Source of the DNA: Gemmatimonadota bacterium
Lineage (GTDB): Bacteria; Gemmatimonadota; Gemmatimonadetes; Longimicrobiales; Gaopeijiaceae
Assembly (NCBI GenBank): GCA_030827315.1
Contig: JAURER010000004.1
Coordinates: 56,194 to 120,193, forward strand
Length of the DNA: 64,000 nucleotides
Direction: 5' to 3'
Numbering within the stretch: position 1 is the first letter of the stretch; every line of letters starts with the position of its first letter. The notes below the pieces were generated by a model. It worked only from the letters and a program-made list of their open reading frames with translations. It did no database searches and had not been told where the DNA came from. Positions 26,053-34,447 of the stretch are shown piece by piece. Position numbers and translations under genes: made by a program.

Positions 26053-26724
26053 CTAGCGCCCCGGCCCGCCGGAGGAAAGCCGCGACGGTGTCTGGCGGTC
26101 GAATTCGGCATGAGCGTCCCGGAGTCGCCCATCGGCGACGTGGAGCGCGCTTTCGACCACGCCCCCGAGCGTGCCGCACCCCCTCGCCTCCATGTCCCGG
26201 AGCCTCGCCGCCAGGTCGTCGGCCGCCGCGACCACGATCTCCCGGTGCCCGAACTCGTGGCTCCGGATCGCGTGCTCGATCACGCTCCACCGCTGCTGTT
26301 CCTCGGCCGGTCGACCGGCGACCCCGGGCCAGCGCGGAAGGGTCACGGTGATGGTCACCTTTACGTTGAGACGCTCCACGCGGCATGCGCCCCCGGAGGC
26401 CACCGGACGCCACTCGGGCAGGATGTGGTAACGGGTTAGGCCCTGCGAGGGAGGTCCATCCGGACCCTCGAGTCGCAGTCCGTTCAGCCGGTCGACGACT
26501 TCGTCCAGGGTGGCGCCCGACACGTCGTAGTACTCGGTCTTCGACGTCAGCCGTACCTCCGCTGCCCGGGGCGAAGCGACGCGCTCCGCCGACGGCGGTC
26601 CGTCGGCCTGCCGCCCCCACGCGGACGCCGGCGCCGCGAGCGACGCCAGCGCCAGGAGGCCCGCGAGGCCGGCCCAGCGGCTCAGAGTCCGAGGAGCCTG
26701 AGGAAGTCGTTGGACAGCGCCCAC
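26053..26724 (-). CDS. Secreted putative zinc protease (DUF922)
   Basis: The 223-residue product (from GTG 26724) has a signal peptide ending APASA and a DUF922-like domain with SKTEYYDVSGATLDEVVDRLN (in parts: TEYYDVSG and LDEVVDRLN). The putative zinc site SHEFGH (HExxH, residues 156-160) follows. The family is predicted to be secreted metallopeptidases, but activity has not been shown for this branch. The start is uncertain; GTG at 26724 lies within the rseP 3' end and gives a complete signal peptide. It overlaps rseP by 43 nt and is last in the rpsB-to-rseP run. Confidence 0.68.
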   Translation of the reverse strand: MGAVQRLPQAPRTLSRWAGLAGLLALASLAAPASAWGRQADGPPSAERVASPRAAEVRLTSKTEYYDVSGATLDEVVDRLNGLRLEGPDGPPSQGLTRYHILPEWRPVASGGACRVERLNVKVTITVTLPRWPGVAGRPAEEQQRWSVIEHAIRSHEFGHREIVVAAADDLAARLRDMEARGCGTLGGVVESALHVADGRLRDAHAEFDRQTPSRLSSGGPGR

Positions 26725-28043
26725 AGCATGATCCCGACGATGATCAGGAACCCCACGTTGCTCCAGCGCAGTCTCTGTTCGACCGACAGTGCCCGCCCGC
26801 CCCGAATTCCCTCGATGGCGAGAAAGAGAAGATGACCCCCGTCGAGCACGGGAATCGGCAGAAGGTTGAGCACCGCCAGGTTGATGCTGAACAGCGCCAT
26901 GAAGCGCAGGAAGCTGTCCACGCCCGCCTCCGCCGCGGCTCCCGAGAGCTGACCGATGGTCACGATGCTCCCCACCGAACGCGGTGAGATGTCGACCGTG
27001 ACCAGCCGCTTCAGGAAGTCCAGGATCACCCCCGTCGTGAAGACGGTATCGTCCCACCCCGCCACGACGGCCTCAGCCAGGGAAACCGGACTGTACACGA
27101 TTGGGAGCGCCGGAGGACCGACGCCGATCCTGCCCACCGTTCGCGTGGAACCGTCGGGTCCGTCGATCTCCTCGGACCCGAGGGTCACGTTGCGAACGAT
27201 TTCGCCGCCCTCCCGCTCGATCGTGACCGTCACCTGCTCCCCCGGTCGGTCCTCGATCTGGCCGACGAAGCTCCACCAGTTCAGCGTGGGTTCTCCGTCC
27301 ACGGCGAGAAACCGATCACCCTCCTTGACGTCTGCGCGCGCCGCGGGAGACCCCGACTCGACGTAGCCGGCGCCCGCCTCGACCCATAGCCGCAGCGAGC
27401 CCGCGAGCAACGCGCGCTCCTCTTCGCTGACGGGCACGCGGATCTCGATCGACCGGGTCGGTTCCACCAGCTCCACCGCGACCGGGCCCGGCGCTCTCTC
27501 GAGCAGCGCGACCTGGATCTGATCCCAGAACTCCACCGGCTGCCCGCCGATCCGCACGATCCGGGCGCCCGGCTCCACGGTGCCGAGCGCTTCGGTCCCG
27601 GGCGGCAGCGCGGAGAGTTCGATCGCTCCGACACGGGTCGACTCGATGTGCTGGACACCGTAGCGGGCCGCGAGGAAGGTGTAGACGCCGAGCGCGAAGA
27701 GCATGTTCATGATCACGCCCGCGGAGATGACGAGCGTACGCGCCCCGATCGACTTCCGATCGAAGTCGCGTTCGCTGGGCTCGCGCACCGGAAGGGCGGC
27801 TTCACCGCCCTCGATGCGCTCCATCACCTCGTCGTCCATCCCGCCCATCTTCACGTAGCCCCCGAGGGGGATCGCGCTGATGACGTATTCGGTCTCGCCA
27901 CGCGTGAATCCGAAGACCTTCGGCCCGAGTCCGATCGAGAAGCGTTGCACCTCGATCCCGACTGCCTTCGCGGCCCAGAAGTGGCCGAGCTCATGCACGA
28001 AGATGAGCACGCCCAGCACGATGATGGTGGCCAGAACCGTCAT
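26682..28043 (-). CDS. rseP: Site-2 intramembrane metalloprotease RseP
   Basis: RseP cleaves anti-sigma factors and signal-peptide remnants within the membrane. The 453-residue protein has HELGH (17-21) in the first transmembrane helix and LDGGHLLFL near the C-terminus as the zinc site. Between them lie two PDZ-like domains (VEPGARIVRIGGQPVEFWD and VKEGDRFLAVDGEP). ATG at 28043 overlaps the dxr stop (ATGA). The dxr-rseP order after cdsA and uppS is common. The downstream DUF922 gene starts inside its 3' end. Confidence 0.95.
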   Translation of the reverse strand: MTVLATIIVLGVLIFVHELGHFWAAKAVGIEVQRFSIGLGPKVFGFTRGETEYVISAIPLGGYVKMGGMDDEVMERIEGGEAALPVREPSERDFDRKSIGARTLVISAGVIMNMLFALGVYTFLAARYGVQHIESTRVGAIELSALPPGTEALGTVEPGARIVRIGGQPVEFWDQIQVALLERAPGPVAVELVEPTRSIEIRVPVSEEERALLAGSLRLWVEAGAGYVESGSPAARADVKEGDRFLAVDGEPTLNWWSFVGQIEDRPGEQVTVTIEREGGEIVRNVTLGSEEIDGPDGSTRTVGRIGVGPPALPIVYSPVSLAEAVVAGWDDTVFTTGVILDFLKRLVTVDISPRSVGSIVTIGQLSGAAAEAGVDSFLRFMALFSINLAVLNLLPIPVLDGGHLLFLAIEGIRGGRALSVEQRLRWSNVGFLIIVGIMLWALSNDFLRLLGL

Positions 28044-29209
28044 GACGCCATTCCCTTCCTCTCGCCGAGCCGCTTCGCGACTTCCGTCGCCACGACCCGG
28101 GCCGCCTCGTCCGCGGCGATCACGTCGTCCATGTGGTGGATCCCGGAGACCCCGACACGCTCGATCGCCTCGGCGACGACGTCGGCGATGTCCGGGAAAC
28201 GTATACGATCTTCCAGGAACGCCTGAACCGCGATCTCGTTCCCTGCGTTGTACACGGCGGGTGCACATCCGCTCCTTCTTCCTGCCTCCACGCCAAGGCC
28301 GAACATCGGAAACGCGGCGTGGTCGATCTCCTCGAACGTGAGTGGTGACGCCCGCACCGGGTCGTACGTCCGCAACGCATCATCGGCCACGCGTACCGGA
28401 TAGTTGAGCGCGTAGAGGATGGGCAGTTCCATCGTCGGAAAGCCGAGCTGCGCCAGAACGGAACCGTCGACGAACTCCACGAAGGAGTGGATGATCGACT
28501 GGGGGTGGACCACGGCGTCGATCCGGTCGTACGACAGCCCGAACAGGAAATGGGCCTCGATGACCTCGAGCGCCTTGTTGGCGAGCGTCGCCGAGTCGAT
28601 GGTGATCTTCGCGCCCATGTCCCAGGTCGGGTGCCGCAGCGCGTCGACGGCACTGACCTGGGTCAGCGCTCGGGGCGAGCGGCCTCGAAAGGGACCACCC
28701 GACGCGGTGAGCACCACGCGATGCAGGGCGTCTCGACCGTGACCCTCGAGACACTGCAGGATGGCGCTGTGCTCGGAATCGATGGGTACGATCTCCCCGC
28801 CGCCCCGGCGGGCGGCCTCCAGCACGATCGAACCGCCCGCGACGAGCGACTCCTTGTTCGCGAGCGCCAGCCGGCTCCCCGCCTCCAGCGCCGCCACGGT
28901 AGGTGCGAGCCCGGCCGCGCCGACGAGTGCATTGACGACCACGTCCACGTCCTCGCGCGCCACCACGTCGAGCATGGCGGTCCGCCCGGACGCCCAGCGC
29001 GTCCCACCCGCCGAGGCGGGAAGAGGCACGGCTTCGTCACACAGGATCGCCGTGCCGGGGCGGAATCGGGCCACCTGCTGCTCGAGCACGTCGACACGCC
29101 GGTTCGCGACGAGCGCGACGATCTCGAATCGTTCCGGGTGGCGGGACACGAGCTCGAGTGCGCTCCGCCCGATGGAGCCGGTAGAGCCCAGGATCACGAC
29201 CCGGATCAC
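28040..29209 (-). CDS. dxr: 1-deoxy-D-xylulose 5-phosphate reductoisomerase
   Basis: Dxr makes MEP, the committed step of the non-mevalonate isoprenoid pathway. The 389-residue protein has the NADPH site ILGSTGSIGRSALELV, ALANKESLVAGG, IDSEHSAILQCLEG, the flexible active-site loop region LTASGGPFRGR, and the metal/substrate motif KITIDSATLANKALEVIEAH (in parts: TIDSATLANKALE). Length is normal. It lies 17 nt after cdsA and overlaps rseP by 4 nt. Isoprenoid precursors from this step feed UppS in the same gene run. Confidence 0.97.
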   Translation of the reverse strand: MIRVVILGSTGSIGRSALELVSRHPERFEIVALVANRRVDVLEQQVARFRPGTAILCDEAVPLPASAGGTRWASGRTAMLDVVAREDVDVVVNALVGAAGLAPTVAALEAGSRLALANKESLVAGGSIVLEAARRGGGEIVPIDSEHSAILQCLEGHGRDALHRVVLTASGGPFRGRSPRALTQVSAVDALRHPTWDMGAKITIDSATLANKALEVIEAHFLFGLSYDRIDAVVHPQSIIHSFVEFVDGSVLAQLGFPTMELPILYALNYPVRVADDALRTYDPVRASPLTFEEIDHAAFPMFGLGVEAGRRSGCAPAVYNAGNEIAVQAFLEDRIRFPDIADVVAEAIERVGVSGIHHMDDVIAADEAARVVATEVAKRLGERKGMAS

Positions 29210-29225
29210 GGCACCACCAGGTAGC

Positions 29226-30116
29226 TCAAAGCACGATGTCCATCAGGGCGAGCAGAGCGAACGCGCTCGGGATCGTGAAGATCAGCGAGTCGATGCGATC
29301 CATCACCCCGCCGTGGCCGGGAAAGAAGGTTCCCGAATCCTTGACCCCCGCTTCCCGTTTGAGGAGGGACTCGACCAGGTCGCCGAGCACCGCCGCGAGC
29401 CCCAGCACCACCCCCATGACCGTGGCGGCGCCGAACCCGCCCGCTGTTCCCTCCGCACCGAAGACACGCAGGACCAGAAGGTACCAGAGCACGCCGGCGA
29501 GCCCGCCACCCGTCAGTCCAGCCCAGAAGCCGACCCAGCTCTTGTTGGGGCTGATGGTGGGCGCGAGCTTCGCCCGGTTTCGACCCCACGCCGTCCCCGC
29601 GAAGAACGCCGCCGCGTCTCCGATCCAGGTGGCCGCGAGGGGGAGCGCCACGAACAGCAGACCGGCCAGCCCCGAGGACACCCCCCTGTCGACCGCCGCC
29701 TCGCCCCCCATCGCGTGGAGGAGGGGCGCGAAGGCCATGGGCAGCCCGACGTACAGGGGCGACATCACGGTGATCGCCGCCGCCGCGAACGGATGGCGGC
29801 CGGGCCCGCGCTGCAGCATCGCCGCGAGCAGCGTGGCGAGGGTCATGACGGCGATCATCCCCAGGGCCCAGGGGGCGAAGGCCCCAAACGACGAACGCCA
29901 GACCGCAAGGAGCACGAACGCCGGGGCCGCCGGCACGCCGATCCAGGAGATGGGTTCGACCTGCTTGAGGTGGGCGAAGCGGAAGCACTCGTGCGCGGCC
30001 CAGGCCGAAAAGAAGCCGAGGAGCAGGCCGAGCGGCCATCCGCCCACCCAGGCGGTGGCCAGCACCGTCGGGATGCCGACCGCGGCCACGGCGACACGCT
30101 TGGCGAGTTCGCTCAT
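29226..30116 (-). CDS. cdsA: Phosphatidate cytidylyltransferase
   Basis: CdsA makes CDP-diacylglycerol for phospholipid synthesis. The 296-residue membrane protein has about eight hydrophobic segments and ends with the CDS signature region: LGDLVESLLKREAGVKDSG and PGHGGVMDRIDSL. The mid-protein segment AAFFAGTAWGRNRAKLAPTISPNKSW is also typical (in parts: AWGRNRAKLAP, ISPNKSW). ATG at 30116 overlaps the uppS stop. It precedes dxr by 16 nt. Gene order frr-uppS-cdsA-dxr-rseP is widespread. Confidence 0.95.
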   Translation of the reverse strand: MSELAKRVAVAAVGIPTVLATAWVGGWPLGLLLGFFSAWAAHECFRFAHLKQVEPISWIGVPAAPAFVLLAVWRSSFGAFAPWALGMIAVMTLATLLAAMLQRGPGRHPFAAAAITVMSPLYVGLPMAFAPLLHAMGGEAAVDRGVSSGLAGLLFVALPLAATWIGDAAAFFAGTAWGRNRAKLAPTISPNKSWVGFWAGLTGGGLAGVLWYLLVLRVFGAEGTAGGFGAATVMGVVLGLAAVLGDLVESLLKREAGVKDSGTFFPGHGGVMDRIDSLIFTIPSAFALLALMDIVL

Positions 30117-30856
30117 GCGACTGTTACCCGCCCGAAGCGGCGCTCACGGCCCTGGTAGTCGAGGATCGCCTCGTACAGGTCTTCCCGGTCGAAGTCCGGC
30201 CAGAGCACGTCGGTCATGTGGAGCTCGGTGTAGGCGAGCTGCCAGAGCATGAAGTTGCTGATCCGGTACTCGCCCGAGGTTCGGATGAGAAGGTCCGGAT
30301 CGGGGAGCCCGCGCGTGAACAACGCATCCGCGAACACCCCCTCGTCGATTTCATCGGGTTCCATGCCTTCCTTCTCCACGCGCTCCACGAGCAGTCGGGC
30401 CGCACGCAGGATCTCCTCGCGTCCCCCGTAGGAGATCATGAGGTTCAGCCGCATGGCCCCACCACCCCGGGTACCCTCGACGATGGCGTTCACCGCATCC
30501 CGCGTCGTCGCGTCGGCTCGCTGCAGCTCGCCGAGCACATGGACCTCGACGCCCTGCCTCCGTAGCTCCGCACCCTCCTTGCGGGCGTAGAGCTGAAGCA
30601 GCCCCATCAGCGCGGAAACCTCCTGGGCCGGTCGTCGCCAGTTCTCGGTGGAGAAGGCGAAGAGGGTGAGGATGCGTACCCCGGCTTCGACGGCCCCCTC
30701 GACGACCTCGCGAACCGCCTTCATCCCCTCGCGGTGGCCGAGGTGACGGGGCAGGCCACGCGCGCGGGCCCACCGGCCGTTCCCGTCCATGATGACGGCG
30801 ACGTGCTCGGGCACGTCGCCGTTCACGCGGATGCGTTCGAGCCGTTCGCCTGACAT
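30113..30856 (-). CDS. uppS: Undecaprenyl pyrophosphate synthase (cis-prenyltransferase)
   Basis: UppS condenses isopentenyl diphosphate to C55 undecaprenyl diphosphate, the lipid carrier for cell-wall synthesis. The 247-residue protein shows VAVIMDGNGRWARARG with the catalytic Asp, GHREGMKAVREVV, TLFAFSTENWRRP and a C-terminal DLLIRTSGEYRISNFMLWQ region. A short N-terminal extension (MSGERLERIRVNGDVP) precedes the core. It lies 22 nt after frr and overlaps cdsA by 4 nt. All expected motifs are present. Confidence 0.96.
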   Translation of the reverse strand: MSGERLERIRVNGDVPEHVAVIMDGNGRWARARGLPRHLGHREGMKAVREVVEGAVEAGVRILTLFAFSTENWRRPAQEVSALMGLLQLYARKEGAELRRQGVEVHVLGELQRADATTRDAVNAIVEGTRGGGAMRLNLMISYGGREEILRAARLLVERVEKEGMEPDEIDEGVFADALFTRGLPDPDLLIRTSGEYRISNFMLWQLAYTELHMTDVLWPDFDREDLYEAILDYQGRERRFGRVTVA

Positions 30857-30878
30857 GATCGTGGACGCGAGGGTGGCC

Positions 30879-31430
30879 TCAGATGGCCATAACCTCGGCT
30901 TCCTTGTACTTGAGCATCTCGTCCACCTTGTCGGTGCACTCGTGCGTCAGCTTCTCGAGCGCGTCCTCGCGCCGGCGGCCCTCGTCCTCTCCGATCTCGT
31001 GGGCCTTCACAAGCGCGTGGATCTCCTCCCGCACGATCCGCCGTGCGTGCCGGATGGAGATCTTCCCCTCCTCGGCATATTTGTGGAGGACCTTCACGAA
31101 CTCCTTGCGACGCTCCTCGTTCAGCGGCGGAATCGGCACGCGGATGACACTGCCGTCGTTTGCGGGGTTCAGTCCGAGATCGGCAGTCATGATGGCGCGC
31201 TCGATGTTTCCGATCAGGGACTTGTCGAACGGCTGGACCACCATGAGGCTCGACTCGGGCGTGCTGATGGTGGCAACCTGGTTCACCGGCATCTTCGAGC
31301 CGTAGGCATCGACCCGTACGCTGTCGAGCAGGGCCGGCGTGGCCTTGCCGGTACGCACCGTGGCGAACTCGCGGCCGAGTGCCTCGAGCGCTTCGTCCAT
31401 GCGTTTCTTCGCGTCTTCAACGGTCGGCAT
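30879..31430 (-). CDS. frr: Ribosome recycling factor
   Basis: RRF splits post-termination 70S ribosomes together with EF-G. The 183-residue protein has the expected tRNA-mimic layout: MPTVEDAKKRMDEALEALGREF at the N-terminus (helix 1), then TVRTGKATPALLDSVRVDAYGS and VQPFDKSLIGNIERAIMTADLG (parts of domain II), and the C-terminal RRIVREEIHALVKAHEIGEDE helices. Length is typical. It follows pyrH by 27 nt and precedes uppS, as in many bacteria. No anomalies were seen. Confidence 0.96.
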   Translation of the reverse strand: MPTVEDAKKRMDEALEALGREFATVRTGKATPALLDSVRVDAYGSKMPVNQVATISTPESSLMVVQPFDKSLIGNIERAIMTADLGLNPANDGSVIRVPIPPLNEERRKEFVKVLHKYAEEGKISIRHARRIVREEIHALVKAHEIGEDEGRRREDALEKLTHECTDKVDEMLKYKEAEVMAI

Positions 31431-31457
31431 GACGTTCTCCGCGTTCGTCGGGTTCTC

Positions 31458-32180
31458 TTACGATACTAGCGTTCCCACGCGCTCCCCACGAATCGCGCTG
31501 GCGACGGCCCCGCGATCGCTGAGGTTGAGCACGATGATCGGCAGGTTGTTCTCCTTGCACAGCGCCACGGCTGCCGTGTCCATCACGGCGAGCTCCCTGG
31601 CGACGACCTCCTGGAAGGAAATCGTGGGAATGAACACTGCATCGGGGTCCTTCACGGGATCGGCCGAGTAGACTCCGCGCACCTTCGTCGCCTTGATCAC
31701 GACGTCGGCACCGATCTCGATGGCCCTGAGCACCGCGGCCGTATCCGTGGAGAAGTACGGGTTGCCGGTTCCACCGGCGAACAGCACGACCCTGCCCTTG
31801 TCGATGTGGCGCATCGCCCGCCGGCGGATGTACGGCTCGGCGATCTGCTCCATGCGGATCGCCGTCATCACGCGGGTATCGACCTCTTTCGTCTCGAGGA
31901 GGTCCTGGACCGCCAGAGCATTGATGACCGTGGCGAGCATACCCATGTAGTCGCCCTGCACGCGGTCCATGCCGCCCTTCGATGCCAGGGCTCCGCGGAC
32001 GATGTTCCCGCCCCCGATGACGATCCCGAGTGACACGCCCATCTCGACGATCGCCTTGATCTCGTCGGTGATGTGATCGACCATCGAGGGCTCGATGCCG
32101 AAGCCGTGCTCTCCGGCGAGTGCCTCGCCGGAGAGCTTCAGCAGCACCGTCTTGTACCGGAGGCCCGTACCCTCGACCAT
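31458..32180 (-). CDS. pyrH: Uridylate kinase
   Basis: PyrH phosphorylates UMP to UDP in pyrimidine nucleotide synthesis; it is a hexameric amino-acid-kinase-fold enzyme. The 240-residue protein shows VLLKLSGEALAGEHGFGI, IVIGGGNIVRGA, DRVQGDYMGMLATVINALA (in parts), and the nucleotide site FAGGTGNPYFSTDTAA. Length matches the family. It sits between tsf (59 nt upstream) and frr in the common rpsB-tsf-pyrH-frr order. All hallmark motifs are intact. Confidence 0.96.
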   Translation of the reverse strand: MVEGTGLRYKTVLLKLSGEALAGEHGFGIEPSMVDHITDEIKAIVEMGVSLGIVIGGGNIVRGALASKGGMDRVQGDYMGMLATVINALAVQDLLETKEVDTRVMTAIRMEQIAEPYIRRRAMRHIDKGRVVLFAGGTGNPYFSTDTAAVLRAIEIGADVVIKATKVRGVYSADPVKDPDAVFIPTISFQEVVARELAVMDTAAVALCKENNLPIIVLNLSDRGAVASAIRGERVGTLVS

Positions 32181-32239
32181 CGCGTCTCTCTCCAGGTCAG
32201 CGTCGCTCTCTGCTTCGTTTCGCCCCGCCCGCGCGGGAA

Positions 32240-32848
32240 TCAGCGCTCTCCGACCTTCATCCGGGCGAATCGAGCAATTTCGATCTTCTCACCGGTCTTG
32301 GAAGAGACCCGGGTGATGAGCTCCTCGATGGTGATGTCCGGGTCCTTCACGAAGGGCTGCGCGAGCAGCGTGCTTTCCTTGAAGAACTTCTGCAGCCGGC
32401 CCTCGACGATCTTCGCGGCGATGTTGTCGGGCTTGCCCTCTTCACGAGCCTGCTCCACGTAGACCCCTCGCTCGCGCTCCACGACCTCGGGAGCGATCTG
32501 GTCGGGCGAGATCGAGAGCGGCGCCGCGGACGCGATGTGCATGGCGATGTCACGTGCCAGCGACTTGAAGTCGTCGGTATTCGCGACGAAGTCGGTCTCG
32601 CAGTTCAGCTCGACGATGACCGCCGTCTTGTTGTCGAAATGAATGTAGCTGCCGATCACGCCTTCGTTCGCCGACTTCTCGGCGCGCTTTGCCGCATTGG
32701 CCGCTCCCTTCGCGCGCAGGAGGTCGATCGCCTTCTCGAGATCCCCCGCGGTCTCTGTGAGCGCCTTCTTGCAATCCATCATCCCCGCGCCCGTCATGTC
32801 GCGGAGCTTCTTGACGTCTGCTGCACTGATCATCGTCGCTTCACTCAT
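32240..32848 (-). CDS. tsf: Elongation factor Ts
   Basis: EF-Ts exchanges GDP on EF-Tu. The 202-residue form is the short type known from Thermus and cyanobacteria, against about 283 residues in E. coli. It shows the UBA-like N-terminal domain (VKKLRDMTGAGMMDCKKAL), the TDFVA motif (ELNCETDFVANTDDF) and a C-terminal helical section. ATG at 32848 is used; an ATG at 32833 (MISAADVKK) is an alternative. It is 162 nt downstream of rpsB with a hairpin in the gap. Confidence 0.95.
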   Translation of the reverse strand: MSEATMISAADVKKLRDMTGAGMMDCKKALTETAGDLEKAIDLLRAKGAANAAKRAEKSANEGVIGSYIHFDNKTAVIVELNCETDFVANTDDFKSLARDIAMHIASAAPLSISPDQIAPEVVERERGVYVEQAREEGKPDNIAAKIVEGRLQKFFKESTLLAQPFVKDPDITIEELITRVSSKTGEKIEIARFARMKVGER

Positions 32849-32902
32849 CGTTCTGCTGCTCGGTCGATTGTTCTGGTACTCCGGCTTGCGCCGGGTCGTG
32901 AC

Positions 32903-32938
32903 AAGAGGCGGCCGGACCGTCGGACCGCGCCGCCTCTT
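32903..32938 (-). terminator. Hairpin between rpsB and tsf
   Basis: AAGAGGCGGC pairs perfectly with GCCGCCTCTT (10 bp) around a 16-nt loop that itself has a repeated CGGACCG word. On the minus strand only two Ts end the stem, so it is at best a weak terminator or attenuator reducing tsf relative to rpsB. Confidence 0.45.
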
Positions 32939-33010
32939 TCGGAAGTCCGGACCGCAGCCAGGACCTCGGTGCCCGCCATCCCCGCGCGGACAAGGGTACG
33001 AAGCCCCGTA

Positions 33011-33931
33011 CTACTCGTCGGCGTCATCCTCCGACTCGTCCGCGAAGGAGTCGGATGCCTCAGCCCCTTCCGAAGAGTCGACACCCTCCCCGCCGTCGTC
33101 CTTGCGGTGCGCCGCGATCACCTCGGGACGCGGGCGGCGCTTCCGACGCGGACGGCGGCGCTTCGGCGCCTCCTCGGTCGTCTCACCGGTCTCGGTCGAG
33201 TAGGTCGTCGCCTCGAGCTCGTCGATTCGGCGCCGCTCGTCCTCCGGCACTTCCTTGCGCGCGGTCGCGATCGTACCGGCGATGGCGCTCGCGATCAGCG
33301 TCACCGAGCGGATCGCGTCGTCGTTTCCGGGAATCGGGAAGTCGATGGGCTCCGGATCCGCGTTCGTGTCCGTGATCGCGATGACCGGAATGCCGAGCTT
33401 CACGGCCTCCTTCACGGCGATCGACTCCCGCCGGGCGTCGACCACGAAGATCGCACCCGGGAGGCGGCCCATGTCCTTCACCCCGCCCAGGTACTTGTCG
33501 AGCTTGATCCGCTCGCGCTCGAGCATCAGACGCTCTTTCTTGGTGTAGAACTCGAAGGCGTTCTCTTCGGCTCCGCGCTCGAGCTCCTTGAGCCTCCGGA
33601 TCTGCTGGCGGATCGTCTGGAAGTTCGTGAGCATGCCGCCGAGCCAGCGCTCGGTCACCCAGTACGAGCCGCTTCGCTGGGCCTCCTGCTCCACCACACC
33701 CCGCAGCTGCTTCTTGGTGCAGACGAAGAGAACGCGCTCTCCGCGCAGTACGACCTCGCGGACGGCCTGCTGCGCCGCCACCAGCCGGTCGAGCGTCTTG
33801 CGGAGGTCGATGATGTGGATCCCGTTGCGCTCCGTGAAGATGAAGGGCTTCATCTTCGGGTTCCAGCGCCGGGTCTGGTGACCGAAGTGTACTCCGGCCT
33901 CAAGAAGCTGATCGAGACGAACGTCGGACAT
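33011..33931 (-). CDS. rpsB: Small ribosomal subunit protein uS2 with long charged C-terminal extension
   Basis: S2 joins the 30S subunit late and helps dock S1. The conserved core (residues 1 to about 225) has LLEAGVHFGHQTRRWNPKM, LGGMLTNFQTI, RLPGAIFVVDARRE and GIPVIAITDTNADPE. About 80 more residues follow: a linker, a basic patch (KRRRPRRKRRPRPE, 257-270) and an acidic Ser/Asp/Glu tail. E. coli S2 has 241 residues. ATG at 33931 follows GAGAGA at a long distance. It heads the rpsB-tsf-pyrH-frr-uppS-cdsA-dxr-rseP run. Confidence 0.96.
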   Translation of the reverse strand: MSDVRLDQLLEAGVHFGHQTRRWNPKMKPFIFTERNGIHIIDLRKTLDRLVAAQQAVREVVLRGERVLFVCTKKQLRGVVEQEAQRSGSYWVTERWLGGMLTNFQTIRQQIRRLKELERGAEENAFEFYTKKERLMLERERIKLDKYLGGVKDMGRLPGAIFVVDARRESIAVKEAVKLGIPVIAITDTNADPEPIDFPIPGNDDAIRSVTLIASAIAGTIATARKEVPEDERRRIDELEATTYSTETGETTEEAPKRRRPRRKRRPRPEVIAAHRKDDGGEGVDSSEGAEASDSFADESEDDADE

Positions 33932-33949
33932 GTTTTCGATTTCTCTCGT

Positions 33950-33969
33950 CGGGGCCGATGTACGCCCCG
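33950..33969 (-). promoter_or_regulatory. Hairpin in the rpsB leader
   Basis: CGGGGC and GCCCCG form a 6-bp stem around an 8-nt loop, about 20 nt before the rpsB ATG. In E. coli S2 represses rpsB-tsf translation through its leader. A comparable role here is inference. Confidence 0.35.
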
Positions 33970-33979
33970 GTCAGGATGT

Positions 33980-34000
33980 GGTCCGGGCCAGGCCCGGACC
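33980..34000 (-). terminator. Hairpin between rpsI and rpsB
   Basis: GGTCCGGGC and GCCCGGACC form a perfect 9-bp stem around a 3-nt loop, 26 nt past the rpsI stop. No T-run follows, so termination would be partial or Rho-assisted. Confidence 0.45.
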
Positions 34001-34025
34001 TTCGGAACTCAACGGGTGGAAGCGA

Positions 34026-34427
34026 TCAACGCTTCGAGAACTGGAACCGCTTGCGTGCCTTGGGGCGGCCGGGCTTCTTACGCTCGACCTCCCGTGCGTC
34101 ACGCGTGAGCATGCCCTTGTCCCGCAGCGCCGCCCGCAGCTCCTCGTCGTGCTGAACCAGTGCACGCGACAGGCCCATGCGTACCGCGTCGGACTGACCG
34201 GTGAGGCCTCCGCCGCGCACGCGGATCGCCACGTCGAAGTCGTCCGCGAGGCCGGCGATCTTCAGGGGCTCCTCGACGCGGATCTGGTGCGTGGGACGCG
34301 GGAAGTAGTCGGCGAGCGGGCGGCCGTTCACGGTCCACTGCCCCGTGCCGGGGCGAAGGAGCACCCGGGCCACGGAACACTTCCGCCGGCCCACCGTCTG
34401 GATCTGATTCGTCACTTGACCTGCCAT
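34026..34427 (-). CDS. rpsI: Small ribosomal subunit protein uS9
   Basis: S9 contacts tRNA in the P site through its C-terminal tail. The 133-residue protein begins MAGQVTNQIQTVGRRKCSVARV and has GTGQWTVNGRPLADYF, GGGLTGQSDAVRMGLSRAL and the conserved KKPGRPKARKRFQFSKR end, with the final Lys-Arg that reaches the P-site tRNA. ATG at 34427 fits the family; the open frame extends upstream without homology. It lies 20 nt after rplM, the standard rplM-rpsI pair. Confidence 0.97.
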   Translation of the reverse strand: MAGQVTNQIQTVGRRKCSVARVLLRPGTGQWTVNGRPLADYFPRPTHQIRVEEPLKIAGLADDFDVAIRVRGGGLTGQSDAVRMGLSRALVQHDEELRAALRDKGMLTRDAREVERKKPGRPKARKRFQFSKR

Positions 34428-34447
34428 GGTATCGCTTCTGTCCGTCG

